From Phaeobacter sp. HF9A (GTDB taxonomy: Bacteria; Pseudomonadota; Alphaproteobacteria; Rhodobacterales; Rhodobacteraceae), in the NCBI RefSeq assembly GCF_011806385.1, contig NZ_JAATOX010000022.1, forward strand, positions 1 through 43,851: 43,851 nt of DNA, written 5' to 3'. Shown here in pieces: positions 16,089-23,057 of this stretch. The position numbers were made by a program, and so were the translations under genes. Position 1 is the first letter of the stretch. Each line of letters opens with the position of its first letter. The notes beneath the pieces were generated by a model. That model was not told the origin of the DNA. It did not search any database and worked only from the letters and a program-made list of their open reading frames with translations.

Positions 16089-17282
16089 ATGGGACTGGAT
16101 GCACATATTGCAACCCAAACAGGACGGTTCGGCAGTTTTGGCGGGCAATTCGTGGCCCCGGTATTGCTGCCGGTTCTGGACCGGCTTGAAGACGGGTTTC
16201 ATGACGCCTGGGCCGATCCCGCGTTCCGGGACAGGCTGACGCTTTTGCTGAACCGCTATGTCGGGCGTCCGACGCCGCTGTTCGACATCCCTGCCTTCCC
16301 GCGTGAGGCGGGCGGGGCACAGATCGTGCTCAAGCGCGATGACCTGACATTCAATGGCGGCAACTATGCCAACTCCGCCGTCGGGCAATGTCTGCTGGCC
16401 AAGCGCATGGGGCTGGAGGCCGTGGTCTGTGAGACTGGCTCGGGGCAGAACGGCATTGCGACCGCTGCCGTGGCGGCGCGCTTTGGCATGGGATGCACGA
16501 TCTACATCGGGGCCAGCGACGCAGCCCGGCAACCCACGGCCGTCAAGAAAATGCGCCTGTTCGGCGCCGAGGTGAAGGTCGTGGACGATGCCGATCAGAC
16601 CCTGAGCGCCGCCCTAAGCGCGGCTATGCGGCATTGGATGGGCACGAGCGACACCACGGCCTATGTCGCAGGGGCCCCCATCGGCCCGCATCCCTATCCC
16701 GCGATGGTGGCGGCGTTTCAGGCAGTGATCGGTCGTGAAACCCGCTTGCAGCTGATCGATCACGGGCTGGCCCCTTCGGCCTATGTCTCGGCCGTCGGCG
16801 GTGGGTCTTCGACCATCGGATTGTTTTCGGCCTTCTGGGGCGATCCGCAAGTGCGTCTGATCGCCGTCGAAGGGGCCGGGGCGAACGATGGCTTTGCCGC
16901 ACATGCCGCGCGGCTGTCACGCGGGCGGCGGGGCATATTTCACGGGGCGGAGACGCTCGTGCTGTCAGATGCGCAGGGGCAAATCCTGCCGACGCGCTCT
17001 ATCGCGCCGGGGCTGTCCTATCCCGGTTCAGCCCCGCAACTGGCGGATCTGGTCCAGAGCGGTCGGGTCGAAACCATGGCGATTTCCGATGCTGCAGCCA
17101 AAGAGGCTGTCCTGAGACTTGCGCAGCGCGAAGGCATTCTGTTGTGCCTTGAGGCCGGTCACGCGCTGGCTGCGGCAGAACGTTTGGCCTTGGAAATGGG
17201 GCCGGACCAATCGGTTGTCGTGATGGCGCAATCGTCCGGGGACAAGGATATCGAAACTCTGACCGAGGAGACGACAGAATGA
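16089..17282 (+). CDS. TrpB-family protein lacking the PLP-binding lysine
   Basis: A 397-residue protein that aligns by eye with tryptophan synthase beta chain throughout: GRFGSFGGQFV at the N-terminus, YVGRPTPLFD, LKRDDL, ETGSGQNG, GPHPYPAMV, AVGGGSSTIG and SGDKD near the end. Where TrpB has GAHKINN with the Schiff-base lysine, this protein has GGNYANS, so the lysine is Tyr93 and the preceding His is Asn. The codon is a clear TAT at 16365. Glu115 (TrpB Glu109) is kept; TrpB His115 is Asn121. The phosphate-binding GGGS loop is kept. It cannot form the normal internal aldimine, so it is either a non-PLP enzyme, a binding or regulatory partner of a TrpA homologue, or uses another lysine. It is not a biosynthetic TrpB. 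Confidence 0.85.
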   Translation: MGLDAHIATQTGRFGSFGGQFVAPVLLPVLDRLEDGFHDAWADPAFRDRLTLLLNRYVGRPTPLFDIPAFPREAGGAQIVLKRDDLTFNGGNYANSAVGQCLLAKRMGLEAVVCETGSGQNGIATAAVAARFGMGCTIYIGASDAARQPTAVKKMRLFGAEVKVVDDADQTLSAALSAAMRHWMGTSDTTAYVAGAPIGPHPYPAMVAAFQAVIGRETRLQLIDHGLAPSAYVSAVGGGSSTIGLFSAFWGDPQVRLIAVEGAGANDGFAAHAARLSRGRRGIFHGAETLVLSDAQGQILPTRSIAPGLSYPGSAPQLADLVQSGRVETMAISDAAAKEAVLRLAQREGILLCLEAGHALAAAERLALEMGPDQSVVVMAQSSGDKDIETLTEETTE

Positions 17283-18139
17283 GCGCGTCGATTCCCTGCG
17301 AGCAAACTACGCCGGAAACGCAACGAATCGCGGCCATGTTCCGGCGTTTGAACGACGCGCAACGACCGGCCTTTGTCACGTATACGGTGGCAGGGGATCC
17401 GTCCTTTGAGGCCTGCCTTGCGCGGCTGCATCAATTCGTGGCGTCAGGCATCGATATGATCGAAATCGGCCACCCGTTTTCAGATCCGATCCTCGATGGG
17501 GCCACAATTCAGCAAGCCAATATCCGGGCATTGTCGGCGGGCGGCAATCTGGAGCGGACACTGGAACTCTGCGCTGCCTTTCGCACACAGGATACCACCA
17601 CACCGCTTATTCTGATGGGATACGCCAATCCTCTGGCGGTGATGGGGTACGAACGCTTCGCCGCACGCGCGGCGGCTGCGGGGGTGGACGGCCTGATTGC
17701 CGGGGATTTCCCGCTGCGGGAAGCCGGGCCTTTGCTGGATGCGCTGGCGCACCATGGCCTGTATCTGATCCCGATGGCGGCGCCGACGCTGGCGCCCAAG
17801 GATTTCACATCGGAGCACCCGGCGGTGGGGGGCTTTCTTTATTGCATCCCGGTCGTGGGGCCCACCGGTGGTCCCTCTGCCTCGATTAATGCCATTGCCG
17901 AAGGGGTGGCCCGCTGCCTGGCGGAAAGCTCGTTGCCGGTGATGGTCGGCTTTGGAGTCAAGACCCCGGCCATGGCCGCAGATGTCGGTCGGGTAGCTGA
18001 CGGGGTGATCGTGGCCACGGCGCTGATTGATCTGTTCCAGCAGGCGGCACAGGACGACGATCCTGCAAGCCCGGATTTCCTCAACTATGTCGGCCAGGAG
18101 ATCGGTAGGTTTCGCAAGGTGATCGACGCCGCCCCGTGA
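17279..18139 (+). CDS. TrpA-family (tryptophan synthase alpha-like) protein, second copy
   Basis: A 286-residue TIM-barrel protein much closer to canonical TrpA than the first gene of the operon. It keeps IEIGHPFSDPILDGATIQ with both acid/base residues (Glu62 and Asp73, the equivalents of Glu49 and Asp60), MGYANPL, and a GPTGG loop in the position of the TrpA SGVTG loop, and it ends with MVGFGVKTPA...ADGVIVATAL. Its ATG overlaps the TrpB-like stop (ATGA), like a normal trpBA pair, suggesting a complex of the two proteins. The likely chemistry is retro-aldol release of glyceraldehyde 3-phosphate from a phosphorylated substrate (inference). It is the last gene of the operon. Confidence 0.85.
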   Translation: MSASIPCEQTTPETQRIAAMFRRLNDAQRPAFVTYTVAGDPSFEACLARLHQFVASGIDMIEIGHPFSDPILDGATIQQANIRALSAGGNLERTLELCAAFRTQDTTTPLILMGYANPLAVMGYERFAARAAAAGVDGLIAGDFPLREAGPLLDALAHHGLYLIPMAAPTLAPKDFTSEHPAVGGFLYCIPVVGPTGGPSASINAIAEGVARCLAESSLPVMVGFGVKTPAMAADVGRVADGVIVATALIDLFQQAAQDDDPASPDFLNYVGQEIGRFRKVIDAAP

Positions 18140-18208
18140 GCCTGCCGATCAAACGGGTTATGTCGCAAACTTTTCGGTAAGATTTTAGGAGCTGGTCGCT
18201 GGACATAA

Positions 18209-18299
18209 TTATGCTGCAAAGCTCGCAAAGGTCAGGAAGGCGCTTGCGTCATACGCTGGGATTTGACCCTTGCGGATAATGTTGTTCAGAGATTTGACC
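18209..18299 (-). pseudogene. Possible C-terminal remnant of an unidentified gene cut by the IS5 element
   Basis: On the minus strand, directly next to the IS5 left end, about 29 codons read KSLNNIIRKGQIPAYDASA and on to a TAA stop. It looks like genuine protein sequence cut off by the insertion, but I do not recognise the family. It may be chance. Confidence 0.25.
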
Positions 18300-19222
18300 G
18301 GCTTTGTTGCACAAATCCCGTGTGGGATTCACCTCATGAATCCAGCGTGGTAGCTGGAATGCCGCGCCGACAGGCAGGCGTGGCCGCCAGCAGACCTACA
18401 GCGATGCCGCCCTCCAGACATACCTTTCGATGAAGGTGCTGTTCGGCACGGCGCTTCGGCAGAGTGAGCCAGTGAAGGCGCCATTGGTTCGAGCCCACTG
18501 GCGAACGGGCTTCGTCGAAAGCCTGCTGCGGCTGGTCGGCCTCGACTGGGCGGTGCCCGACTTCAGCACCCTGTCCCGCCGATGGGAGCGTGGCCCCGGT
18601 GGGGCCGCGTAAGCTCATCGAACACTGGCCGTCAACATCCCCTACTGTGGCCCGAAGGGCCCGCTGCACCTGTTAGTCGATAGCACCGGGATCAAGGTGG
18701 AGGGCGAAGGCGAGTGGCACGCCCGCAAGCATGGTGGTCCGAAGCGGCGCGTCTGGCGCAAGATCCACTTGGGGATTGATGAGGAAACGCTGGAGGTTCG
18801 GGCCGTAGAGATCACAGGGAACCATATCGGCGACGCGCCGGTGTTCCCCGACCTGCTCAACCAGATCACGGCGTACGAGCAGATCAGCAGCGTCACTGCC
18901 GACGGTACCTACGACACCCGCAAATGCCACGATGCAATCGCTGACCGCGGCGCCCACGCTGTCATCCCGCCTCGCAAGAATGCCAAACCGTGGAAGACCG
19001 TCACCGTCGGCGCGGTCGCACGAAACGAAGATGCACTGCGTGAAACTGCCGAGGCAGCGCCTCATGGCTCGGGGCTTCGACCGACAGGTCGCGGAGCTTC
19101 AGGTCCGTATCGCCGTTCTGAACGGCTACACCGCGCTCGGCATCCCTGTCACAGAGCCCGTGGGATAAGTCTGTCCGGGGAAAGGGGAACCCCGGCCATC
19201 AGCCAATTTGTGCAACAGAGCC
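18300..19222 (+). mobile_element. Decayed IS5-family element
   Basis: About 0.92 kb between inverted ends GGCTTTGTTGCACAAA (18300-18315) and TTTGTGCAACAGAGCC (19207-19222), which pair with one mismatch and are typical of IS5/IS427-group elements. It contains one disrupted transposase. No target duplication is visible. Confidence 0.85.
18376..19168 (+). pseudogene. IS5-family transposase, multiply disrupted
   Basis: Pieces of one transposase occur in different frames: GRQQTYSDAALQTYLSMKVL and GFVESLLRLVGLDWAVPDFS (first frame), then after a break near 18600 LLVDSTGIKVEGEGEW and GIDEETLEVRAVEITGN with VTADGTYDTRKCHDAI, then after a break near 19025 ETKMHCVKL...MARGFDRQVAELQVR to a normal C-terminus. 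The N-terminal ~40 residues are missing, and the segment around the last catalytic region is shortened (RN joins directly to ETKMHC, about 25 residues lost). It cannot encode an active enzyme. Confidence 0.85.
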
Positions 19223-19237
19223 CCTAAATCCCTAACG

Positions 19238-20440
19238 TTATTGTGGCAGGTCACCATCTCCAAAGAGGTTTGGAAAGAGCCGCTCTCGATAGTCCAACGG
19301 AAACGCCAACCGAACGGGCGTCTTCGGCGAGGCGGAAATCAGGTATCCAGCGGCGGTCAGTTTGCTCAGCGTATTGCGTCCCGTGCGCTCGGACGTCTTG
19401 AGCGCAATTTGCGCGTCGCCACGTTCCAGCGCGCCATGCCGAAGAACCGCCGAAATCAGTTCCGGCGCTCGCTTGTCATCAATGGTATCTGCAACAAGAC
19501 GACGATACCGTTGGTTCAGTCCACCGAGATCGAACAGCTTCGCGGAGAACGTGATCTGGTCGAGCGTCACTTTCAGAAACCATTCGCTGAACGTCTTTAG
19601 TGCCGCCTCTGACAGGTTGCCGCGCCCGTCTCGGTCTCCGCGGCGTGGGATGTCGGCCAGATCCATCATCCGTTTGTACTCGCCCCGATCAGTCAGTCCG
19701 CGAGCCAGCCCACGCGAAACGGACCAGAGCCCCTGGCCACCGATCCCTGCAGTGAGGGCCATGGCATGAGACATCAATCTGCTGACACGACCGTTGCCAT
19801 CCGGGAAAGGGTGGATGTAGTTCAGCCGGTGATGTGCAGACGCGATCGCGATGATCCGTCCGCTCGAAGACCGCGCCGCAATTTGAAACCGTTTGTCAAA
19901 GTGATCCATGAACGCCGCAACGCGCGAAGATGATGGAGGTAGGTGGCGCCCGACCGCAACTTCCCGATCGCCTTCCTGGCGCATACGTCCCGGAACGATG
20001 GGCTCCTGTGTGCCGTCGGGATGTTCGATGACCAGAAACTCGTCAGGCATCTCGTCGTAGAAGCTCTTATGGACCCATGTCAGGAATTCGACAGATGTGG
20101 GGCGGGGCAGGGTGCCCTTGCGATGCATCTCATCGATGGCCCGTTGAACGATGACGTGCGCCCGGGCTTCAAGGGCGAGAGGGCGCGTTTCTTCCTCAAG
20201 CTCGGCGCCAGCTAGCGCCCTTTCGATGTCGCGGGGCCGTGTGTTGTGTCCTTCGATCAGGTTGGAGTAGTAGCAGTTCATCACGCGGACGAGATCGGCA
20301 AGCTCGGCTGCGCTGTCAGGATGCAGCCGTTGTCCCAGCCCGGTGGCTTCCCTCTGGATGTCGACCGAAAGGTCCGCCAATTCTGTAGGAACATGCTCCT
20401 CGAAAAAGCAGGGTTCGATTCTGGCGGGTGTTTTCAGCAT
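19238..20440 (-). CDS. Fic-domain AMPylase-like protein with class II inhibitory motif
   Basis: A 400-residue protein. The Fic active-site loop is HPFPDGNGR (about residue 225), intact for transfer of AMP or another nucleotide group to a hydroxyl. The N-terminal region contains SNLIEGHNT, the (S/T)xxxE(G/N) inhibitory helix in class II position, so the protein is expected to be self-inhibited and to need no separate antitoxin. A winged-helix region at the C-terminus (LKTSERTGRNTLSKLTAAGYL) could bind DNA. ATG 20440 is preferred to the GTG at 20485 because the latter lies at the promoter. It adjoins the IS5 right end, only 15 bp from its stop. Confidence 0.9.
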   Translation of the reverse strand: MLKTPARIEPCFFEEHVPTELADLSVDIQREATGLGQRLHPDSAAELADLVRVMNCYYSNLIEGHNTRPRDIERALAGAELEEETRPLALEARAHVIVQRAIDEMHRKGTLPRPTSVEFLTWVHKSFYDEMPDEFLVIEHPDGTQEPIVPGRMRQEGDREVAVGRHLPPSSSRVAAFMDHFDKRFQIAARSSSGRIIAIASAHHRLNYIHPFPDGNGRVSRLMSHAMALTAGIGGQGLWSVSRGLARGLTDRGEYKRMMDLADIPRRGDRDGRGNLSEAALKTFSEWFLKVTLDQITFSAKLFDLGGLNQRYRRLVADTIDDKRAPELISAVLRHGALERGDAQIALKTSERTGRNTLSKLTAAGYLISASPKTPVRLAFPLDYRERLFPNLFGDGDLPQ

Positions 20441-20442
20441 TT

Positions 20443-20531
20443 TTGCCGATCTTCTATGTTTGCAAAGCAATTGAAAAATATACACATTGTGGGCTTAGAG
20501 GCAAGATTTTGCCGATATTCGTTGCCGATCT
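20443..20531 (-). promoter_or_regulatory. fic promoter with three ATCGGCAA repeats
   Basis: On the minus strand TTGCCT (20504-20499), a 16-nt spacer and TATATT (20482-20477) form a plausible sigma70-type promoter for fic. The octamer ATCGGCAA occurs three times, twice upstream of the -35 (about 20509-20530) and once next to the start codon (20443-20450), all in the same orientation. They are candidate operator sites, perhaps for the Fic protein's own C-terminal helix-turn-helix. Confidence 0.4.
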
Positions 20532-20743
20532 GAATTTGCTGTTCCAAATCAACGGTTTCTGGAGACGGTCCGGTGTTGAGCCGTTTGGTGAGAACCCGTT
20601 GGTTATTGAAAAGGACAGGGTCCGTACCCGGGAAAAGCAAAAGTGTTCTTCGGGTTTTGTGACTGATGGATGAGGGCCTTTGGGGTCCCTCGGATGGGTC
20701 CGGGCCGGGTTCCGGTCTGCCGTTCCGGATGAAGGGCATTCCA

Positions 20744-21213
20744 ATGCAAACAGGTGTCTTGCGCGTGTTACGCGCGACCGCTGCCTCGTGGCGGCGGCAC
20801 AAGGAACTACGCCGAACCGGCCAGACGTTGCTGGCACAGCGGCTCGAACGCCAGACCGTCCTGCGCGATCTCGGCTATCTGAAGCAGGCGGCGTCATTGC
20901 CAAATGCGCATGTGATCTGTGGGGAGGGTGGGACGTTCCTCCATCTCGGCTGGACCACCGTGTCGACCTTTGAGCCGATCGAGCGCTTTCCCTTGGCCGC
21001 ACTGCCGTCGCACGAGGGACGCCCTTCATCGATATTCGACCCGTTAAAGATGTCACCGCCTTCGCGAACCTGCCGCGCGTGGCGCGGGACGGATCGGTCG
21101 ACCCTGACCCTTGCGGTCCTGGCAGGTCCGTCTCGCTGACCACCTACATCGACATGGTTGAAGCCCTCGGTGCCAGGATCGCCAACGATCCGCGCTCCCG
21201 TAAGCCAGCCTGA
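20744..21213 (+). pseudogene. Unknown plasmid-type gene, frameshifted near 21015
   Basis: From ATG 20744 the frame encodes MQTGVLRVLRATAASWRRHK, an Arg-rich helical start, then NAHVICGEGGTFLHLGWTTV up to about residue 92. After about 21015 the sensible sequence continues in another frame as TPFIDIRPVKDVTAFANLPR, ending SLTTYIDMVEALGARIANDP and a TGA at 21213. Both halves read as real protein, so one or two bases have been lost or gained. I do not recognise the family. It sits just before the ArdC-like gene. Confidence 0.5.
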
Positions 21214-21253
21214 TCACCATTCCCTATCACCAAAACTCGAAAGGAGGCCAGCC

Positions 21254-22192
21254 ATGGCCCGTTCCCGCACGCCCAAATTCGATGCCTCGGAGGTCATCAC
21301 AAACGAAATCATCCGCATCATCGAGCGCGGCGTTCTGCCATGGCGCAAGCCCTGGACCGCAGGTGGCAGCTCTCGTCCCCTGCGCGTGGGCGGTGAGCCT
21401 TACCAGGGGGTCAACAACTTCCTGCTGACCATGCGCACCGTGATGGCGGGCCACAGCTCACCCTTCTGGATGACGCTGCCGCAGGCCAATGCCTTGGACG
21501 CGAAGGTGCGCAAGGGCGAGAAGTCCTCTGTCGTCGTCTATTACGGCCAAAGCCGGAAAGACGCGGGCGGCGAGGACGACCACGAGGAGAGCGATGATCG
21601 CTACGAGGAGGTCCGCATCTTCCGTTTCCAGAAATCCTACCGCGTGTTCAACGCCTGCCAGATCGAGGGCTTGCCCGACAGATTCTACCCTGACCCGGAG
21701 CCCGTGCCCGAGCATCCGCCGTCCCATCCCATCCCGCATATGCAGGCGTTTTTCGACGCCATCGACATCACGACCGTCTTCACGGGCACGGAGGCGTATT
21801 ATTTGCCGCCCGTGGACAAGGTCTACATGCCGTCGATCACGCGGTTCCACGATCCGCGCAATTTCTATGGGGTCTGGGCGCATGAACTGGCCCATGCCAC
21901 GAAAGCCCCGCATCGGCTGAACCGCGATTTTGGGTTCTCGAAGTTCGGCAACACCTCCTACGCGCGCGAAGAGATCGTCGCAGAACTGACCTCGGTGTTC
22001 CTGGGACAAACGCTCGGCTTCACGGCCCATACGCTCGAGATGAATGCCGCCTACCTGCACAATTGGTTGCGTGTCCTTCGCTCAGATAAGGGCGCGATCT
22101 TCCGCCACGCCGCTGATGCGCAACGTGCCTGCGACTATCTGATCGCCAGATCGGAGACGGGCAGGGCAGGGCGCAGTGCCGAGGCCGCCTGA
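21254..22192 (+). CDS. ArdC-family antirestriction / ssDNA-binding zincin-like protein
   Basis: A 312-residue protein. ATG 21254 has AAGGAGG 6 nt upstream; the frame extending to 21158 is not coding. The N-terminal ~125 residues are the ArdC/DUF1738 ssDNA-binding domain (RIIERGVLPWRKPW, GVNNFLLTM). The C-terminal half is a zincin-like metallopeptidase domain with HELAH (His210-His214) and a downstream Glu in REEIVAELTSVFL. In plasmid biology ArdC protects incoming single-stranded DNA from restriction and can act in replication. It opens the plasmid-type gene block here. Confidence 0.88.
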   Translation: MARSRTPKFDASEVITNEIIRIIERGVLPWRKPWTAGGSSRPLRVGGEPYQGVNNFLLTMRTVMAGHSSPFWMTLPQANALDAKVRKGEKSSVVVYYGQSRKDAGGEDDHEESDDRYEEVRIFRFQKSYRVFNACQIEGLPDRFYPDPEPVPEHPPSHPIPHMQAFFDAIDITTVFTGTEAYYLPPVDKVYMPSITRFHDPRNFYGVWAHELAHATKAPHRLNRDFGFSKFGNTSYAREEIVAELTSVFLGQTLGFTAHTLEMNAAYLHNWLRVLRSDKGAIFRHAADAQRACDYLIARSETGRAGRSAEAA

Positions 22193-22215
22193 CCACACGG
22201 AGAACGGAGACTCGC

Positions 22216-22425
22216 ATGTCACGCAAGGAACCCAAGACGCTGCGGGTGGCCTGCTTCGAAGATGGCCGCCGCAAGATCATCACCTTCAAACGCGGTGCTT
22301 ATTGGTGGAGCCCGTCCTAGGGCGCTTATCCGTTCTCGGCAGCGCTCGAGAGCATCACGAACTAGGGCGGCTGGATCGAAACCATCCCCAACCCGAATTA
22401 CAGACCCAAGGGGCTGTTCCGGTAG
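22216..22425 (+). pseudogene. 69-codon frame with two internal TAG codons
   Basis: The frame starts MSRKEPKTLRVACFEDGRRK and ends WIETIPNPNYRPKGLFR followed by TAG, but has in-frame TAG at 22318-22320 and 22363-22365. The three segments are all in one frame and read as one continuous small protein. Both stops could be TGG-to-TAG changes (each is followed by Gly), giving a Trp-rich small protein. The simplest reading is a pseudogene; amber read-through is an untested alternative. It lies between the ArdC-like and DUF3768 genes. Confidence 0.5.
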
Positions 22426-22447
22426 GGCGCCTTCTGCTTCGGTCCTT

Positions 22448-22480
22448 CCGAAAAACAGAAAAGAAAAAGCAGGCTTTGAG
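22448..22480 (+). promoter_or_regulatory. Leader hairpin family member (before DUF3768 gene)
   Basis: The sequence contains AAAG, the loop AAAAAGCAGG and CTTT. It belongs to a set of similar elements in gaps of the 20.6-33.5 kb block that share an A-rich tract and the loop AAAGYRGG next to a pyrimidine-rich arm. It is 33 bp before the DUF3768 start. Confidence 0.4.
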
Positions 22481-22512
22481 ATGGGTGTTTCAACTTCTCA
22501 AAGGAGAGCCCA

Positions 22513-22902
22513 ATGACCATCGCTGTACAGCCCCAGACAGAATGCCCGGATCCGAGTGCGATCGCCGCGCAGAACGACGCGTTCCGCAAGCTCGCGTGCC
22601 TTGGAGTGCCGCCCGCGCAGCCCATCCAGGGTCGCATGCATGTCACCCGCTCGCTTATGGAGGCCGGTGATGGCTTCATGGCCGAGGCGGTCAAGGCCAC
22701 CGGTGAGTTTGCCACGTTCGAGCCCGAGAATGATCCCGAAGGCTGGCATGATTTCGGGGCGGTCGAGATCCGCGGCGAGACCGTGTTCTGGAAAATCGAT
22801 CTCTATGAGACCGGGTCGGATTTTCGGTACGGGGCCGAGACCCCGGACAACCCCACGACCACCACGCGCGTGCTGACCATCATGCTGGCGCGCGACTGGT
22901 AG
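22513..22902 (+). CDS. DUF3768-family protein
   Basis: A 129-residue soluble protein matching the DUF3768 pattern: an N-terminal QNDAFRKLAC, then VTRSLMEAG, FEPENDPEGWHDFGAVEI, TVFWKIDLYE and the closing TTRVLTIMLARDW. The family is common on alphaproteobacterial plasmids and in integrative elements and has no known function. AAAGGAGAG lies 7 nt before the ATG. It is followed by a terminator-like hairpin and then by the ParB-like gene. Confidence 0.82.
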   Translation: MTIAVQPQTECPDPSAIAAQNDAFRKLACLGVPPAQPIQGRMHVTRSLMEAGDGFMAEAVKATGEFATFEPENDPEGWHDFGAVEIRGETVFWKIDLYETGSDFRYGAETPDNPTTTTRVLTIMLARDW

Positions 22903-22941
22903 AGGGGCAGGGGACGCCTCCCGCTGTCATCTCAGACGATG

Positions 22942-22980
22942 AAGGCCCGCTGCCCCGAAAAAGGAAAGTGGGCCTTTTGT
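22942..22980 (+). terminator. Terminator/leader hairpin between DUF3768 and the ParB-like gene
   Basis: Two nested pairings are possible: AAGGCCC (22942) with GGGCCTT (22970), and AAAAGG with CCTTTT around the loop AAAGTGGG. The latter is a member of the recurrent leader family. The 3' arm ends in TTTTG, so it could terminate the DUF3768 transcript; it also lies 78 bp before the next start and could act on that gene. Confidence 0.5.
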
Positions 22981-23057
22981 CGTGGTGATCCCTGAAGCCG
23001 GGGATTGGCCACGCGCAAGCGCGCGGGCCGCATGTCACCCACCTGGAAGGATATCCC

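Noticed and set aside
16089..18139. Annotation as an ordinary trpBA tryptophan biosynthesis pair
   Set aside because: The TrpB-like protein lacks the PLP lysine and the genes are embedded in a sugar ABC transporter operon with a second TrpA homologue and a kinase; no other trp gene is present.
21158..21253. Upstream start for the ArdC-like protein
   Set aside because: It overlaps the end of the preceding frameshifted gene, and ATG 21254 has a perfect AAGGAGG site.
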